Source: Prostheceraeus crozeri (taxonomy: Eukaryota > Platyhelminthes > Polycladida > Euryleptidae). Taken from it: a stretch of DNA of 64,000 nucleotides. The notes beneath the pieces are model-generated. The model worked only from the letters and a program-made list of their open reading frames with translations, had not been told where the DNA came from and ran no database searches. The stretch is from NCBI GenBank assembly GCA_907163375.1, contig CAJQUW010007236.1, positions 95,736 to 159,735 of the forward strand, read 5' to 3'. The position numbers were made by a program, and so were the translations under genes. This document shows positions 1 to 14,400 of this stretch, one piece after another (the stretch's first letter is position 1; each line of letters starts with the position of its first letter).

Positions 1-3000
1 CCAAAGAGGGCACATTATAGCAGACGAGGACGGGATGAAGGGCACACTGAAGGGGCAAAAGAGGGCACGTTATAGCAGACGAAGAGAGGATGAAGGGGAC
101 ACTGAAGGGGACAAAGAGGGGACGATGTAGCAGACTTGGAGACGATGAAAGGTACACTGAAGGGCCGAAAGAGGGCACGATGCAGCGGACGAGGAGAGGA
201 TGAAAGGTACACTGAAGGGGCCAAAGAGTGGACGATGTAGCAGACGAGGAGAGGATGAAGGGCACACTGAAGAGGCCAAAGAGGGGACGATGTAGCAGTC
301 GAGGAGGGGATGAAGGGCACATTGAAGAAGCCAAAGAGCGTACGATGTAGCAGACGAGGAGGGGATGAAGTGCACACCGAAAAGGCCAAAGAGTGGACGA
401 TGTAGCAGACGAGGAGAGGATAAAGGGCAAACTGAATGGGCCAAAGAGGGGACGATGCAGCAGACGAGGAGGGGATGAACGGCACACTGAAGGGGCCAAA
501 GAGGGGACGATGTAGCAGGCGAGGAGACAATGAAGGGCACACTGAAGGGGCCAAAGAGGGGACGATGTAGCAGACGAGGAGAGGGTGAGGGGCACACTGG
601 AGGGGACAGACAGGGGACGATGCAGAAGACAAGGAGTGATGAAGGAGGCATTGAAGGGGCCAAAGAAGGGACGATGTAGCATACGAGGAGACAATGAAGG
701 GAACACTGAAGGGGCCAAAGAGGGGACGATGTAGCAGATGAGGAGAGGATGAAGGGAACACTAAAGGAGCCAAAGAGCGTACGATGTAGCAGCCGAGGAG
801 GAGATGAAGTGCACACCGAAAGGGCCAAAGAGTGGACGATGTAGCAGACGAGGATGGGATGAAGAGTACACTGGAGGGGACAGAACGGGGGACGATATAG
901 CAGACGAGGAGGGGATGAAGGGCAAACTGAATGGGCCAAAGAGAGGACGATGTAGCAGACGAGGAGAGGATGAAGGGCGCACTGAAGGGGCCAAAGAGTG
1001 GACGATGTAGCAGACGAGGAAGAGAAGAAAGGCACACTAAAGGGGCCAAAGAGGGGACGATGTAGCAGGCGAGGAGACAATGAAGGACACACTGAAGGGG
1101 CCAAAGAGGGGACGATGTAGCAGGCGAGGAGAGGTTGAAGGGCACACTGGAGGGGCCAAAGAGGGGACGATGTAGCAGGCGAGGAGAGGTTGAAGGGGGC
1201 ATTGAAGGGCCAAAGAGGGGACGATGTAGCAGAAGGGGAGAGGATGAAGGGCACACTGAAAGAGCCAAAGAGGGGACAAAGTAGCAGACGAGGAGGGGAT
1301 GAAGGGCACACTGAAGGGGCCAAAGAGGGGATGATATAGCAGACGAGGAGGGGATGAAGGGCACACTGGAGGGGCCAAAGAGGGGACGATGTAGCAGACG
1401 AGGAGGGGATGAAGGGCAAACTGAATGGGATAAAGAGGGGACGATGCAGCAGACGAAGAGGGGATGAAGGGCGCACTGAACGAGCCAAAGAGGAGACGAT
1501 GTAGCAGACGAGGAGAGGATAAAGGGCACACTTAAGGGGCCAAAGAGGGGACGATGTAGCAGAGGAGGAGGGGATGAAGGGCACACCGAATGGGCCAAAG
1601 AGGGGACGATGTAGCATACGAGGAGGGGATGAACGGCACACTGAAGGGGCCAAAGAGGGGACGATGTAGCAGGCGAGGAGAGGATGAAGGGAACACTAAA
1701 GGGGCCAAAGAGCGGACGATGTAGCAGACGAGGAGGGGATGAAGGGCACACTAAAGGGGCCAAAGAGCGGACGATGTAGCAGGCGAGGAGAGGATGAAGG
1801 GCATACTGAAGGGGCCAAAGAGGGGACGATGTAGCATACGAGGAGACAATGAAGGGCACACTGAAGGGGCCAAAGAGGGGACGATGTAGCAGATGAGGAG
1901 AGGATGAAGGGAACACTAAAGGAGCCAAAGAGCGTACGATGTAGCAGACGAGGAGGGGATGAAGTGCACACCGAAAGGGCCAAAGAGTGGACGATGTAGC
2001 AGACGAGGAAGGGATGAAGAGTACACTGGAGGGGACAGAACGGGGGACGATATAGCAGACGAGGAGGGGATGAAGGGCAAACTGAATGGGCCAAAGAGGG
2101 GACGATGCAGCAGACGAGGAGGGGATGAAGGGCGCACTGAAGGGGCCAAAGAGGAGACGATGTAGCAGACGAGGAGAGGATAAAGGGCGCACTGAATGGG
2201 CCAAAGAGGGGACGATGCAGCAGACGAGGAGGGGATGAACGGCACACTGAAGGGGCCAAAGAGGGGACGATGTAGCAGGCGAGGAGACAATGAAGGGCAC
2301 ACTGAAGGGGCCAAAGAGGGGACGATGAAGCAGACGAGGAGAGGGTGAGGGGCACACTGGAGGGGACAGACAGGGGACGATGCAGAAGACAAGGAGGGAT
2401 GAAGGAGGCATTGAAGGGGCCAAAGAAGGGACGATGTAGCAGGTGAGGAGGGGATGAAGGGTACACTGAAGGGGTCAAAGAGTGGACGATGTAGCAGACG
2501 AGGAGAGGATGAAAGGTACACTGAAGGGGCCAAAGAGGGGATGATATAGCAGACGAGGAGGGGATGAAGGGCACACTGGAGGGGCCAAAGAGGGGACGAT
2601 GTAGCAGGCGAGGAGAGGTTGAAGGGCACACTGGAGGGGCCAGAGAGGGGACGATGTAGCAGGCGAGGAGAGGTTGAAGGGGGCATTGAAGGGCCAAAGA
2701 GGGGACGATGTAGCAGAGGAGGAGGGGATGAAGGGCACACCGAATGGGCCAAAGAGGGGACGATGTAGCATACGAGGAGGGGATGAACGGCACACTGAAG
2801 GGGCCAAAGAGGGGACGATGTAGCAGGCGAGGAGAGGATGAAGGGAACACTAAAGGGGCCAAAGAGCGGACGATGTAGCAGACGAGGAGGGGATGAAGGG
2901 CACACTAAAGGGGCCAAAGAGCGGACGATGTAGCAGATGAGGAGAGGATGAAGGGCATACTGAAGGGGCCAAAGAGGGGACGATGTAGCATACGAGGAGA

Positions 3001-5430
3001 CAATGAAGGGCACACTGAAGGGGCCAAAGAGGGGACGATGTAGCAGATGAGGAGAGGATAAAGGGCACACTTAAGGGGCCAAAGAGTGGACGATGTAGCA
3101 GGCGAGGAGGCGATGAAGTGAACACCGAAAGGGCCAAAGAGTGGACGATGTAGCAGACGAGGAAGGGATGAAGAGTACACTGGAGGGGACAGAACGGGGG
3201 ACGATATAGCAGACGAGGAGGGGATGAAGGGCAAACTGAATGGGCCAAAGAGGGGACGATGCAGCAGACGAGGAGGGGATGAAGGGCGCACTGAAGGGGC
3301 CAAAGAGGGGACGATGCAGCAGACGAGGAGGGGATGAACGGCACACTGAAGGGCCAAAGAGGGGACGATGTAGCAGGCGAGGAGACAATGAAGGGCACAC
3401 TGAAGGGGCCAAAGAGGGGACGATGAAGCAGACGAGGAGAGGGTGAGGGGCACACTGGAGGCGACAGACAGGGGACGATGCAGAAGTTAAGGAGGGATGA
3501 AGGAGGCATTGAAGGGGCCAAAGAGGGGACGATGTAGCAGATGAGGAGGCGATGAAGGGTACACTGAAGGGGTCAAAGAGTGGACGATGTAGCAGACGAG
3601 GAGAGGATGAAAGGTACACTGAAGGGGCCAAAGAGGGGACGATGTAGCAGGCGAGGAGAGGTTGAAGGGCACACTGGAGGGGCCAGAGAGGGGACGATGT
3701 AGCAGGCGAGGAGAGGTTGAAGGGGGCATTGAAGGGCCAAAGAGGGGACGATGTAGCAGAAGGGGAGAGGATGAAGGGCACACTGAAAGAGCCAAAGAGG
3801 GGACAAAGTAGCAGACGAGGAGGGGATGAAGGGCACACTGAAGGGGCCAAAGAGGGGATGATATAGCAGACGAGGAGGGGATGAAGGGCACACTGGAGGG
3901 GCCAAAGAGGGGACGATGTAGCAGGCGAGGAGAGGTTGAAGGGGGCATTGAAGGGCCAAAGAGGGGACGATGTAGCAGACGAGTAGGGGATCAAGGGAAC
4001 ACTGAAGGGGCCAAAGAGGGGACGATGTAGCAGACGAGGAGAGGGTGAGGGGCACAATGGAGGGGACAGACAGGGGACGATGCAGAAGACAAGGAGTGAT
4101 GAAGGAGGCATTGAAGGGGCCAAAGAAGGGACGATGTAGCATACGAGGAGACAATGAAGGGAACACTGAAGGGGCCAAAGAGGGGACTATGTAGCAGATG
4201 AGGAGAGGATGAAGGGAACACTAAAGGAGCCAAAGAGCGTACGATGTAGCAGACGAGGAGGGGATGAAGTGCACACCGAAAGGGCCAAAGAGTGGACGAT
4301 GTAGCAGACGAGGATGGGATGAAGAGTACACTGGAGGGGACAGAACGGGGGACGATGTAGCAGACGAGGAGAGGATGAAGGGCGCACTGAAGGGGCCAAA
4401 GAGGAGACGATGTAGCAGACGAGGAGAGGATAAAGGCGACACTTAAGGGGCCAAAGAGTGGACGATGTAGCAGACGAGGAAGAGAAGAAAGGCACACTAA
4501 AGGGGCCAAAGAGGGGAAGATGTAACAGGCGAGGAGACAATGAAGGACACACTGAAGGGGCCAAAGAGGGGACGATGTAGCAGGCGAGGAGAGGTTGAAG
4601 GGTACACTGGAGGGGCCAAAGAGAGGACGATGTAGCAGGCGAGGTGAGGTTGAAGGGGGCATTGAAGGGCCAAAGAGGGGACGATGTAGCAGAAGGGGAG
4701 AGGATGAAGGGCACACTGAAAGAGCCAAAGAGGGGACAAAGTAGCAGACGAGGAGGGGATGAAGGGCACACTGAAGGGCCAAAGAGGGGACGATGTAGCA
4801 GTCGAGGAGAGGATGAACGGCACACTGGAGGGGCCAAAGAGGGGACGATGTAGCAGACGAGGAGGGGATGAAGGGCAAACTGAATGGGCCAAAGAGGGGA
4901 CGATGCAGCAGACGAGGAGGGGATGAAGGGCACACTGAAGGGGCCAAAGAGGAGACGATGTAGCAGACGAGGAGAGGATGAAGGGCACACTGAAGGGGCC
5001 AAAGAGGGGACGATGTAGCAGACGAGGAGGGGATGAAGGGCACACTGAAGGGGCCAAAGAGGGGACGATGTAGCAGGCGAGGTGGGATGATGTGGACACT
5101 GAAGGGGCCAAAGAGGGGACGATGTAGCAGGCGAGGAGTGGATGAAGGGAACACTAAAGGGGCCAAAGAGCGGACGATGTAGCAGGCGAGGAGAGGATGA
5201 AGGGCATACTGAAGGGGCCAAAGAGGGGACGATGTAGCAGACGAGGAGAGGATGAAGGGAACACTAAAGGGGCCAAAGATGGGACGATGTAGCAGACGAG
5301 GAGAGGATGAAGGGAACACTAAAGGGGCTAAAGAGCGTACGATGTAGCAGGCGAGGAGGAGATGAAGCGCACACCGAAAGGGCCAAAGAGTGGACGATGT
5401 AGCAGACGAGGAAGGGATGAAGGGCACACT
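1..5430. repeat. Array zone A with higher-order repeat of about 1155 bp (21 units)
   Basis: A diagnostic variant unit containing GAAGAGTACACTGGAGGGG occurs at 861, 2016, 3170 and 4321, giving spacings of 1155, 1154 and 1151 bp. That is 21 copies of the 55-bp unit. A neighbouring variant with CACACCGAA recurs near 807, 1970, 3117, 4270 and 5368 with a similar period. Another marker block, with GGGTGAGGGG and a GGAGGCATTGAAG unit, recurs near 583, 2341, 3437 and 4043 with less regular spacing. The zone therefore grew by copying blocks of many units rather than single units. Confidence 0.85.
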
Positions 5431-8400
5431 GAAGGGGCCAAAGAGGGCACGTTATAGCAGACGAGGAGGGGATGAAGGGCACACTGAAGGGGCCAAAGAG
5501 GGCACATTATAGCAGACGAGGACGGGATGAAGGGCACACTGAAGGGGCCAAAGAGGGCACGTTATAGCAGACGAAGAGAGGATGAAGGGCACACTGAATG
5601 GGCCAAAGAGGGGACGATGCAGCAGACGAGGAGAGGATGAAGGGCACACTGGAGGGGCCAAAGAGGGGACGATGTAGCAGGCGAGGAGACAATGAAGGGC
5701 ACACTGAAGGGGCCAAAGAGGGGACGATGAAGCAGACGAGGAGAGGGTGAGGGGCACACTTAAGGGGCCAAAGAGTGGACGATATAGCAGACGAGGAGGA
5801 GATGAAGAGCAAACTGAATGGGCCAAAGAGGGGACGATGTAGCAGACGAGGAGAGGATAAAGGGCACACTTAAGGGGCCAAAGAGTGGACGATGTAGCAG
5901 GCGAGGAGTGGATGAAGGGCACACTGAAGGGGTCAAAGAGGGGACGATATAGCAGACGAGGAGAGGATGAAGGGCACACTGAAGGGGTCAAAGAGGGGAC
6001 GATATAGCAGACGAGGAGAGGATGAAGGGCATACTGAGGAAGCCAAAGAGTGGACCATGTAGCAGACAAGGAGAGGATGAAAGGTACACTGAAGGGGCCA
6101 AGGAGTGGACGATGTAGCAGACGTGGAGAGGATGAAGGGGACACTGAAGGGGCCAAGGAGTGGACGATGTAGCAGACGTGGAGGGGATGAAGGGCACACT
6201 GAAGAGGCCAAAGAGGGGACGATGTAGCAGACGAGGAATGAAGGGCACACTGAAGGGGCCAAAGAGGGGACGATGTAGCAGACGAGGAAGGGATGAAGGG
6301 TACACTGGAGGGGACAGACAGGGGACGATGCAGAAGACAAGGAGGGATGAAGGAGGCATTGAAGGGGCCAAAGAGGGGACGATGTAGCAGACGAGGAGGG
6401 GATGAAGGGCACACTGAATGGGCCAAAGAGGGGACGATGTAGCAGACGAGGAGAGGATGAAAGGTACACTGAAGGGGCCAAAGAGGGCACGTTATAGCAG
6501 ACGAGGAGGGGATGAAGGGCACACTGGAGGGGCCAAAGAGGGGACGATGTAGCAGGCGAGGAGAGGATGAAGGGCACACTGAAGGGGCCAAAGAGGGGAC
6601 GATGTAGCAGACGAGGATGGGATGAAGGGCACACTGAAGGGGCCAAAGAGGGGACGATGTAGCAGACGAGGAGGGGATGAAGGGCACACTGGAGAGGCCA
6701 AAGAGGGGACGATGTAGCAGACGAGGAGGGGATGAAGGGCACACTGAAGGGGCCAAAGAGGGGACGATGTAGCAAACGAGGAGACGATGAAAGGCACACT
6801 GAAGGGACCAAAGAGGGGACGAAGTAGAAGACGAGGACGGGATGAAGGGCACACTGAAGAAACCGAGGACTGGACAATGTAGCAGACGAGTAGAGGATGA
6901 AGGGGACACTAAAGGGGCCAAAGAGGGGACGATGCAGTGGACGAGGAGAGGATGAAAGTTACACTGAAGGGCCGAAAGAGGGCACGTTATAGCAGACGAG
7001 GAGGGGATGAAGGGCACACTGAAGTTACCGACGACTGGACGATGTAGCAGACGAGGAGAGGATGAAGGGGACACTGAAGGGGCCAAAGAGGGGACGATGC
7101 AGCAGACGAGGAGGGGATAAAGGGCACACTGAATGGGCCAAAGAGGGGACGATGTAGCAGACGAGGAGAGGATGAAGGGCACACTGAAGGGGACAGAATG
7201 GGGGACGATGTAGCAGACGAGGAGAGGATGAAGGGCACACTGAAGGGGCCAAAGAGGGGACGATGTAGCAGACGAGGAGGGGATGAAGGGCACACTGAAG
7301 GGGCCAAAGAGGGGACGATGTAGCAGACGAGGAGAGGATGAAGGGCACACTGAAGGGGCCAAAGAGGGGACGATGTAGCAGACGAGGAGAGGATGAAGGG
7401 CACACTGAAGGGGCCAAAGAGGGGACGATGTAGCAGACGAGGAGAGGATGACGGCACACTTTAGGGGCCAAGGAGGGGACGATGTAGCAGACGAGGAGGG
7501 GATGAAAGGCACACTGAATGGCCAAAGTGAGGACGATGTAGCTGACGAGGACGGGATGAAGGGCACACTGAAGAAGCCAAAGAGGGGACGATGTAGCAGA
7601 CGAGGAGGGGATGAAGGGCACACTGAAGGGCCAAAGAGTGGACGATGTTACAGACGAGGAGGGGATGAAGGGCACACTGGAGGGGCCAAAGAGGGGACGA
7701 TGTAGCAGACGAGGAGAGGATGAAGGGCACACTGAAGGGCCAAAGAGGGGACCATGTAGCAGTCGAGGAAGGAAGAAGGGCACACTGAAGGGGCAAAGAG
7801 GGGACAATGTAGCAGACGAGGAATGAAGGGCACACTGAAGGGGCCAAAGAAGGGACGATGTAGCAGACGAGGAAGGGATGAAGGGCACACTGAAGGGACC
7901 GAGGACTGGACAATGTAGCAGGCGAGTAGAGGATGAAGGGGACACTGAAGGGGCCAAAGAGTGGACGATGTAGCAGACGAGGAATGAAGGGCACACTGAA
8001 GGGGCCAAAGAGGGGACGATGTAGCAGACGAGGAGACGATGAAGGGCACACTGAAGGGACCAAAGAGGGGACGATGTAGCAAACGAGGAGACGATGAAGG
8101 GCACACTGAAGGGACCAAAGAGGGGACGATGTAGGAGACGAGGAGAGGTTGAAGGGGGCATTGAAGGGCCAAAGAGGGGACGATGTAGCAGACAAGGAGA
8201 GGATGAAGGGGACATTGAAGAGGCCAAAGAGGGGACAATGTAGCAGACGAGGAATGAAGGGCACACTGAAGAGGCCAAAGAGGGGGCAATGTAGCAGACG
8301 AGGAATGAAGGGCACACAGAAGGGGCCAAAGAGGGGACGATGTAGCAGACGAGGACGGGATGAAGGGCACACTGAAGGGGCCAAAGAGGGGACGATGTAG

Positions 8401-11400
8401 CAGACGAGGAAGGGATGAAGGGCACACTGAAGGGGCCAAGGAGGGGACGATGTAGCAGACGAGGAGGGGATGAACGGCGCACTGAAGGGGCCAAAGAGGG
8501 CACGATGTAGCAGACGAGGAGAGGATGAAGGGCACACTTAAGGGGCCAAAGAGGGGACGATGTAGCAGACGAGGAGAGGATGAAGGGCACACTGAAGGGG
8601 CCAAAGAGGGGACGATGTAGCAGACGAGGAGGGGATGAAGTGCACACTGAAGAGGCCAAAGAGAGGAGGATGTAGAAGAAAGGAGAGGATGAAGGGCACA
8701 CTAGAGGGCGAAAGAGGGGACGATGTAGCAGTCGAGGATAGAAGAGGGGCACACTGAAGAGCCAAAGAGAGGACGATGTAGCAGACGAGGACGGGATGAA
8801 GGGCACACTGAAGAAGCCAAAGAGGGGACGATGTAGCAGTTGAGGAGGGGATGAAAGGCACACTGAAGGACCAAAGTGGGTACGATGTAGCAGACGAGGA
8901 GAGGATGAAGGGCACACTGGAGGGCGAAAGAGAGGACGATGTAGCAGATGAGGAGAGGATGAAGGGGACAATGAAGGGGCGAAAGAGGGGACGATGTCTC
9001 AGACGAGGAAGGAAGAAGGGCACCCTGAAGGGGCCAAAGAGTGGACAATGTAGCAGACGAGGAGAGGATGAAAGGCACACTGAAGGGACTGACGACTGGA
9101 CGATATAGCAGACGAGGAGAGGATGAAAGGTACACTGAAGGGGCCAAAGAGTGGACGATGTAGCAGACGAGGAGAGGATGAAGGGCACACTGAAGGGGCC
9201 AAAGAGGGGACGATGTAGCAGACGAGGAGAGGATGAAGGGCACACTGAAGGGGCCAAAGAGGGGACGATGTAGCAGACGAGGAGAGGATGAAGGGCACAC
9301 TGAAGGGGCCAAAGAGGGGACGATGTAGCAGACGAGGAGGGGATGAAGGGCACACTGAATGGGCCAAAGAGGGGACAATGTAGCAGACGAGGAATGAAGG
9401 GCACACTGAAGGGGCCAAAGAGGGGACGATGTAGCAGACAAGGAGAGGATGAAGGGGACACTGAAGAGGCCAAAGAGGGGACGATGTAGCAGTCGAGGAG
9501 GGGATGAAGGGCACATTGAAGAAGCCAAAGAGTGTACGATGTAGCAGACGAGGAGAGGATGAAGGGGCCAAAGAGGGGACAATGTAGCAGACGAGGAATG
9601 AAGGGCACACTGAAGGGGCCAAAGAGTGGAAGATGTTACAGACGAGGAGAGGATGAAGGGCACACTGAAGGGGCCAAAGGGGGGACGATGTAGCAGACGA
9701 GGAATGAAGGGTACACTGAAGGGGCCAAAGAGGTGACGATGTAGCAGACGAGGAGGATGAAGGGTACACTGAAGGGGCCAAAGAGGGCACGATGTAGCAG
9801 ACGAGGAGGGATGAAGGGCACACTGAAGGGCCAAAGAGTGGACGATGTAGCTGACGAGGAGTGGATGAAGGGCACACTGAAGGGGCCAAGGAGTGGACGA
9901 TGTAGCAGACGAGGAGAGGATGAAGGAGGCACTGAAGGGGCCAAAGAGGGGACGATGTAGCAGGCGAGGAGACAATGAAGGGCACACTGAATGGGCCAAA
10001 GAGGGGACGATGCAGCAGGCGAGGAGAGGATGAAGGGCACACTGGAGGGCGAAAGAGGTGACGATGTAGCAGACGAGGAGAGGATGAAGGGCACACTGAA
10101 GGGGTCAAAGAGGGGACGATGTAGCAGACAAGGAGAGGATGAAGGGGACACTGAAGGGGCCAAAGAGGGGACAATGTAGCAGACGAGGAATGAAGGGCAC
10201 ACTGAAGGGGCCAAAGAGGGGACGATGTAGCAGACGAGGAGAGGATGAAGGGCACACTGAAGGGGCCAAAGAGGGGACGATGTAGCAGACGAGGAGAGGA
10301 TGAAGGGCATACTAAGGAAGCCAAAGAGGGGACGATGTAGCAGACGAGGAGAGGATGAAGGGCACACTTAAGGGGCCAAAGAGGGGACGATGTAGCAGAC
10401 GAGGAGAGGATGACGGCACACTTTAGGGGCAAAAGAGGGGACGATGTAGCAGACGAGGAATGAAGGGCACACTGAAGGGGTCAAAGAGGGGACGATGTAG
10501 CAGTCGAGGAGGGGATGAAGGGCACACTGAAGAAGCCAAAGAGGGGACGATGTAGCAGTTGAGGAGGGGATGAAAGGCACACTGAAGGGACCAAAGAGGG
10601 GACGATGTAGCAAACGAGGAGACGATGAAGGGCACACTGAAGGGACCAAAGAGGGGACGATGTAGGAGACGAGGAGAGGATGAAGGGGCCAAAGAGGGGA
10701 CGATGTAGCAGACGAGGAGAGGATGGAGGGGACACTGAAGGGGCCAAAGAGGGGACGATGTAGCAGACGAGGACGGGATGAAGGGCACACTGAAGGGGCC
10801 AAAGTGGGGACAATGTAGCAGACGAGGAATGAAGGGCACACTGAAGGGGACAGAATGGGGGACGATGTAGCAGACGAGGACGGGATGAAGGGCACACTGA
10901 AGGGGCCAAAGAGGGGACAATGTAGCAGACGAGGAAGGGATGAAGGGCACACTGGAGGGCGAAAGAGGGGACGATGTAGCAGTCGAGGACAGAAGAAGGG
11001 CACACTGAAGGGCCAAAGAGGGGACGATGTAGCAGATGAGGAGTGGATGAAAGGTAAACTGAAGGGGCCAAAGAGGGGACGATGTAGCAGACGAGGAGAG
11101 GATGAAGGGCACACTGAAGGAACCAAAGAGGGGACGAAGTAGAAGACCAGTAGTGAATGAAGGGCACACTGAAGGGGCCAAAGAGGGGACGATGTAGCAG
11201 ATGAGGAGGGGATGAAGGGCTCACTGAAGGGGCCAAAGAGGGGACGATGTAGCAGACGAGGAGGGGATGAAGGGCACACTGAAGGGCCAAAGAGGGGACG
11301 ATGTAGCATACGAGGACAGATGAAGGGCACACTGAAGGGCCAAAGAGGGGACGATGTAGCAGACGAGGAGAGGATGAAGGGCACACTGAAGGGGCCAAAG

Positions 11401-14400
11401 AGGGGACGATGTAGCAGACGAGGAGAGGATGAAGGGCACACTGAAGGGGCCAAAGAGGGGACGATGTAGCAGACGAGGAGAGGATGAAGGGCCTACCAAA
11501 GGAGCCAAAGAGGGGACGATGTAGCAGACGAGGAGAGGGGCACACTGAAGGGGCCAAAGAGGGGACGATGTAGCAGACGAGGAGAAGATGAAGGGCCTAC
11601 TAAAGGAGCCAAAGAGGGGACGATGTAGCAGACGAGGAGAGGATGAAGGGTACACTGAAGGGGCCAAAGAGGGGACGATGTAGCAGACGAGGAGGGGATG
11701 AAGGGCACACTGAATGGGCCAAAGAGCGGACGATGTAGCAGACGAGGAGAGGATGAAGGGCACACTGAAGGGGCCAAAGAGGGGACGATGTAGCAGACGA
11801 GGAGAGGATGAAGGGCACACTGAAGGGGCCAAAGAGGGGACGATGTAGCAGACGAGGAGAGGATGAAGGGCATACTGAGGAATCCAAAGAGGGGACGATG
11901 TAGCAGACGAGGAGAGGATGAAGGGGACACTGAAGGGGCGAAAGAGGGGACGATGTCTCAGACGAGGAAGGAAGAAGGGCACACTGAAGGGGCCAAAGAG
12001 TGGACAATGTAGCAGACGAGGAGAGGATGAAAGGCACACTGAAGGGACCAAAGAGGGGACGATGTAGCAGACGAGGAGAGGATGAAGGGCACACTGAAGG
12101 GGCCAAAGAGGGGACGATGTAGCAGACGAGGATGGGATGAAGGGCACACTGAAGGGGCCAAAGAGGGGACGATGTAGCAGACGAGGAGGGGATGAAAGGC
12201 ACACTGGAGAGGCCAAAGAGGGGACGATGTAGCAGACGTGGAGAGGATGAAGGGCACACTAGAGGGCGAAAGAGGGGACGATGTAGCAGTCGAGGATAGA
12301 AGAGGGGCACACTGAAGAGCCAAAGAGAGGACGATGTAGCAGACAAGAAAGGGATGAAGGGCACACTGAATGGGCCAAAGAGGGGACGATGTAGCAGACG
12401 AGGAGGGGATGAAGGGGACACTGAAGGGGCCAAAGAGGGGACGATGTGGCAGGCGAGGAGAGGATGAAGGGAACACTAAAGGGGCCAAAGAGCGGACGAT
12501 GTAGCAGACGAGGAGAGGATGAAGGGCACACTGAAGGGCCAAAGAAGGGACGATGCAGCAGACGAGGAGGGGTGAAGGGCACACTGAAGTGGCCAAAGAG
12601 GGGACGATGTAGCAGACGAGGAGAGGATGAAGGGGACACTGAAGGAGCCAAAGAGGGGACGATGTAGCAGACGAGGAGACAATGAAGGGCACAATGAAGG
12701 GGCCAAAGAGGGGACGATGTAGCACACGAGGAGGGATGAAGGCACACTGAGGGGACAAAGAGGGGACGATGTAGCAGACGAGGAGGGATGAAGGGCACAC
12801 TGAAGGGGCCAAAGAGGGACGATGTAGCAGACGAGGAGGATGAAGGCACACTGAAGGACCAAAGAGGGAACGGTGTAGCAGACGGGGAAATGATGAAGGG
12901 CACACTGGAGGGGCCAAAGAGGGGACGATGTAGCAGACGAGGAGAGGATGAAGGGCACACTGAAGGGGCCAAAGAGGGGACGATGTAGCAGACGAGGAGA
13001 GGATGAAGGGCACACTGAAGGGGCCAAAGAGTGGACGATGTAGCAGACGAGGAATGAAGGGCACACTGAAGGGGTCAAAGATGGGACGATGTAGCAGACG
13101 AGGAGTGGATGAAGGGCACACTGGAGGGCCAAAGAGGGAACGATGTAGCAGACGAGGAGGGGATGAAAGGCACACTGAACGCCAAAAGTGAGGACGATGT
13201 AGCAGACGAGGACGGGATGAAGGGCACACTGAAGGGGCCAAAGAGGGGACGATGTATTAGACGAGGAATGGATGAAAGGCACACTGAAGGGGCCAAAGAC
13301 GGGACGTTGTAGCAGACCAGGAGGGGAAGAAAAGCACACTGAACGGGCCAAAGAGGGGACGATGTAGCAGACGAGGAGACGATGAAGGGCACACTGAAGG
13401 GACCAAAGAGGGGACGATGTAGAAGACGAGGAGGGATGAAGGGCACACTGAAGGGGCCAAAGAGGGACGATGTAGCAGACGAGAGAGATGAAGGGTACAC
13501 TGAAGGGGCCAAAGAGGGGACGATGTAGCAGACGAGGAGGGGATGAACGGCACACTGAAGGGGCCAAAGAGTGGACGATGTAGCATACGAGGAGACAATG
13601 AAGGGCACACTGAAGGGGCCAAAGAGGAGACGATGTAGCAGACGAGGAAGGAAGAAGGGCACACTGAAAAGCCCAAAGAGGGGACCATGTAGCAGACGAG
13701 GAATGAAGGGCACACTGAAGGGGCCAAAGAGGGGACGATGTAGCAGACGAGGAGAGGATGAAGGGCACACTGAAGGGGCCAAAGAGGGGACGATGTAGCA
13801 GACGAGGAGGGGATGAAGGGCACACTGAATGGGCCAAAGAGGGGACGATGTAGCAGACGAGGAGAGGATGAAGGGCACACTGAAGGGGCCAAAGAGGGGA
13901 CGATGTAGCAGACGAGGAGAGGATGAAGGGCACACTGAAGGGGCCAAAGAGGGGACGATGTAGCAGACGAGGAGAGGATGAAGGGAACACTAAAGGGGCC
14001 AAAGAGGGCACGATGTAGCAGACGAGGAGGGGATGAAGTGCACACTGAAGAGGCCAAAGAGAGGAGGATGTAGCAGACGAGGAGAGGATGAAGGGCACAC
14101 TGGAGGGCGAAAGAGGGGACGATGTAGCAGACAAGGAGGAGATGAAAGGCACACTTTACGGGCAAAACAGGGAACGATGTAGCAGTCGAGGAGAGGATGA
14201 AGGGGACAACGATTGGGCCAAAGAGGGGACGATGTAGCAGACGAGGAAAGGATGAAGGGCACATTGAAGGGGCCAAAGAGGGGACGATGTAGCAGACGAG
14301 GAATGAAGGGCACACTGAAGGGGCCAAAGAGTGGACGATGTAGCAGACGAGGAGAGGATGAAGGGCACACTGAAGGGGCCAAAGAGGGGACGATGTAGCA

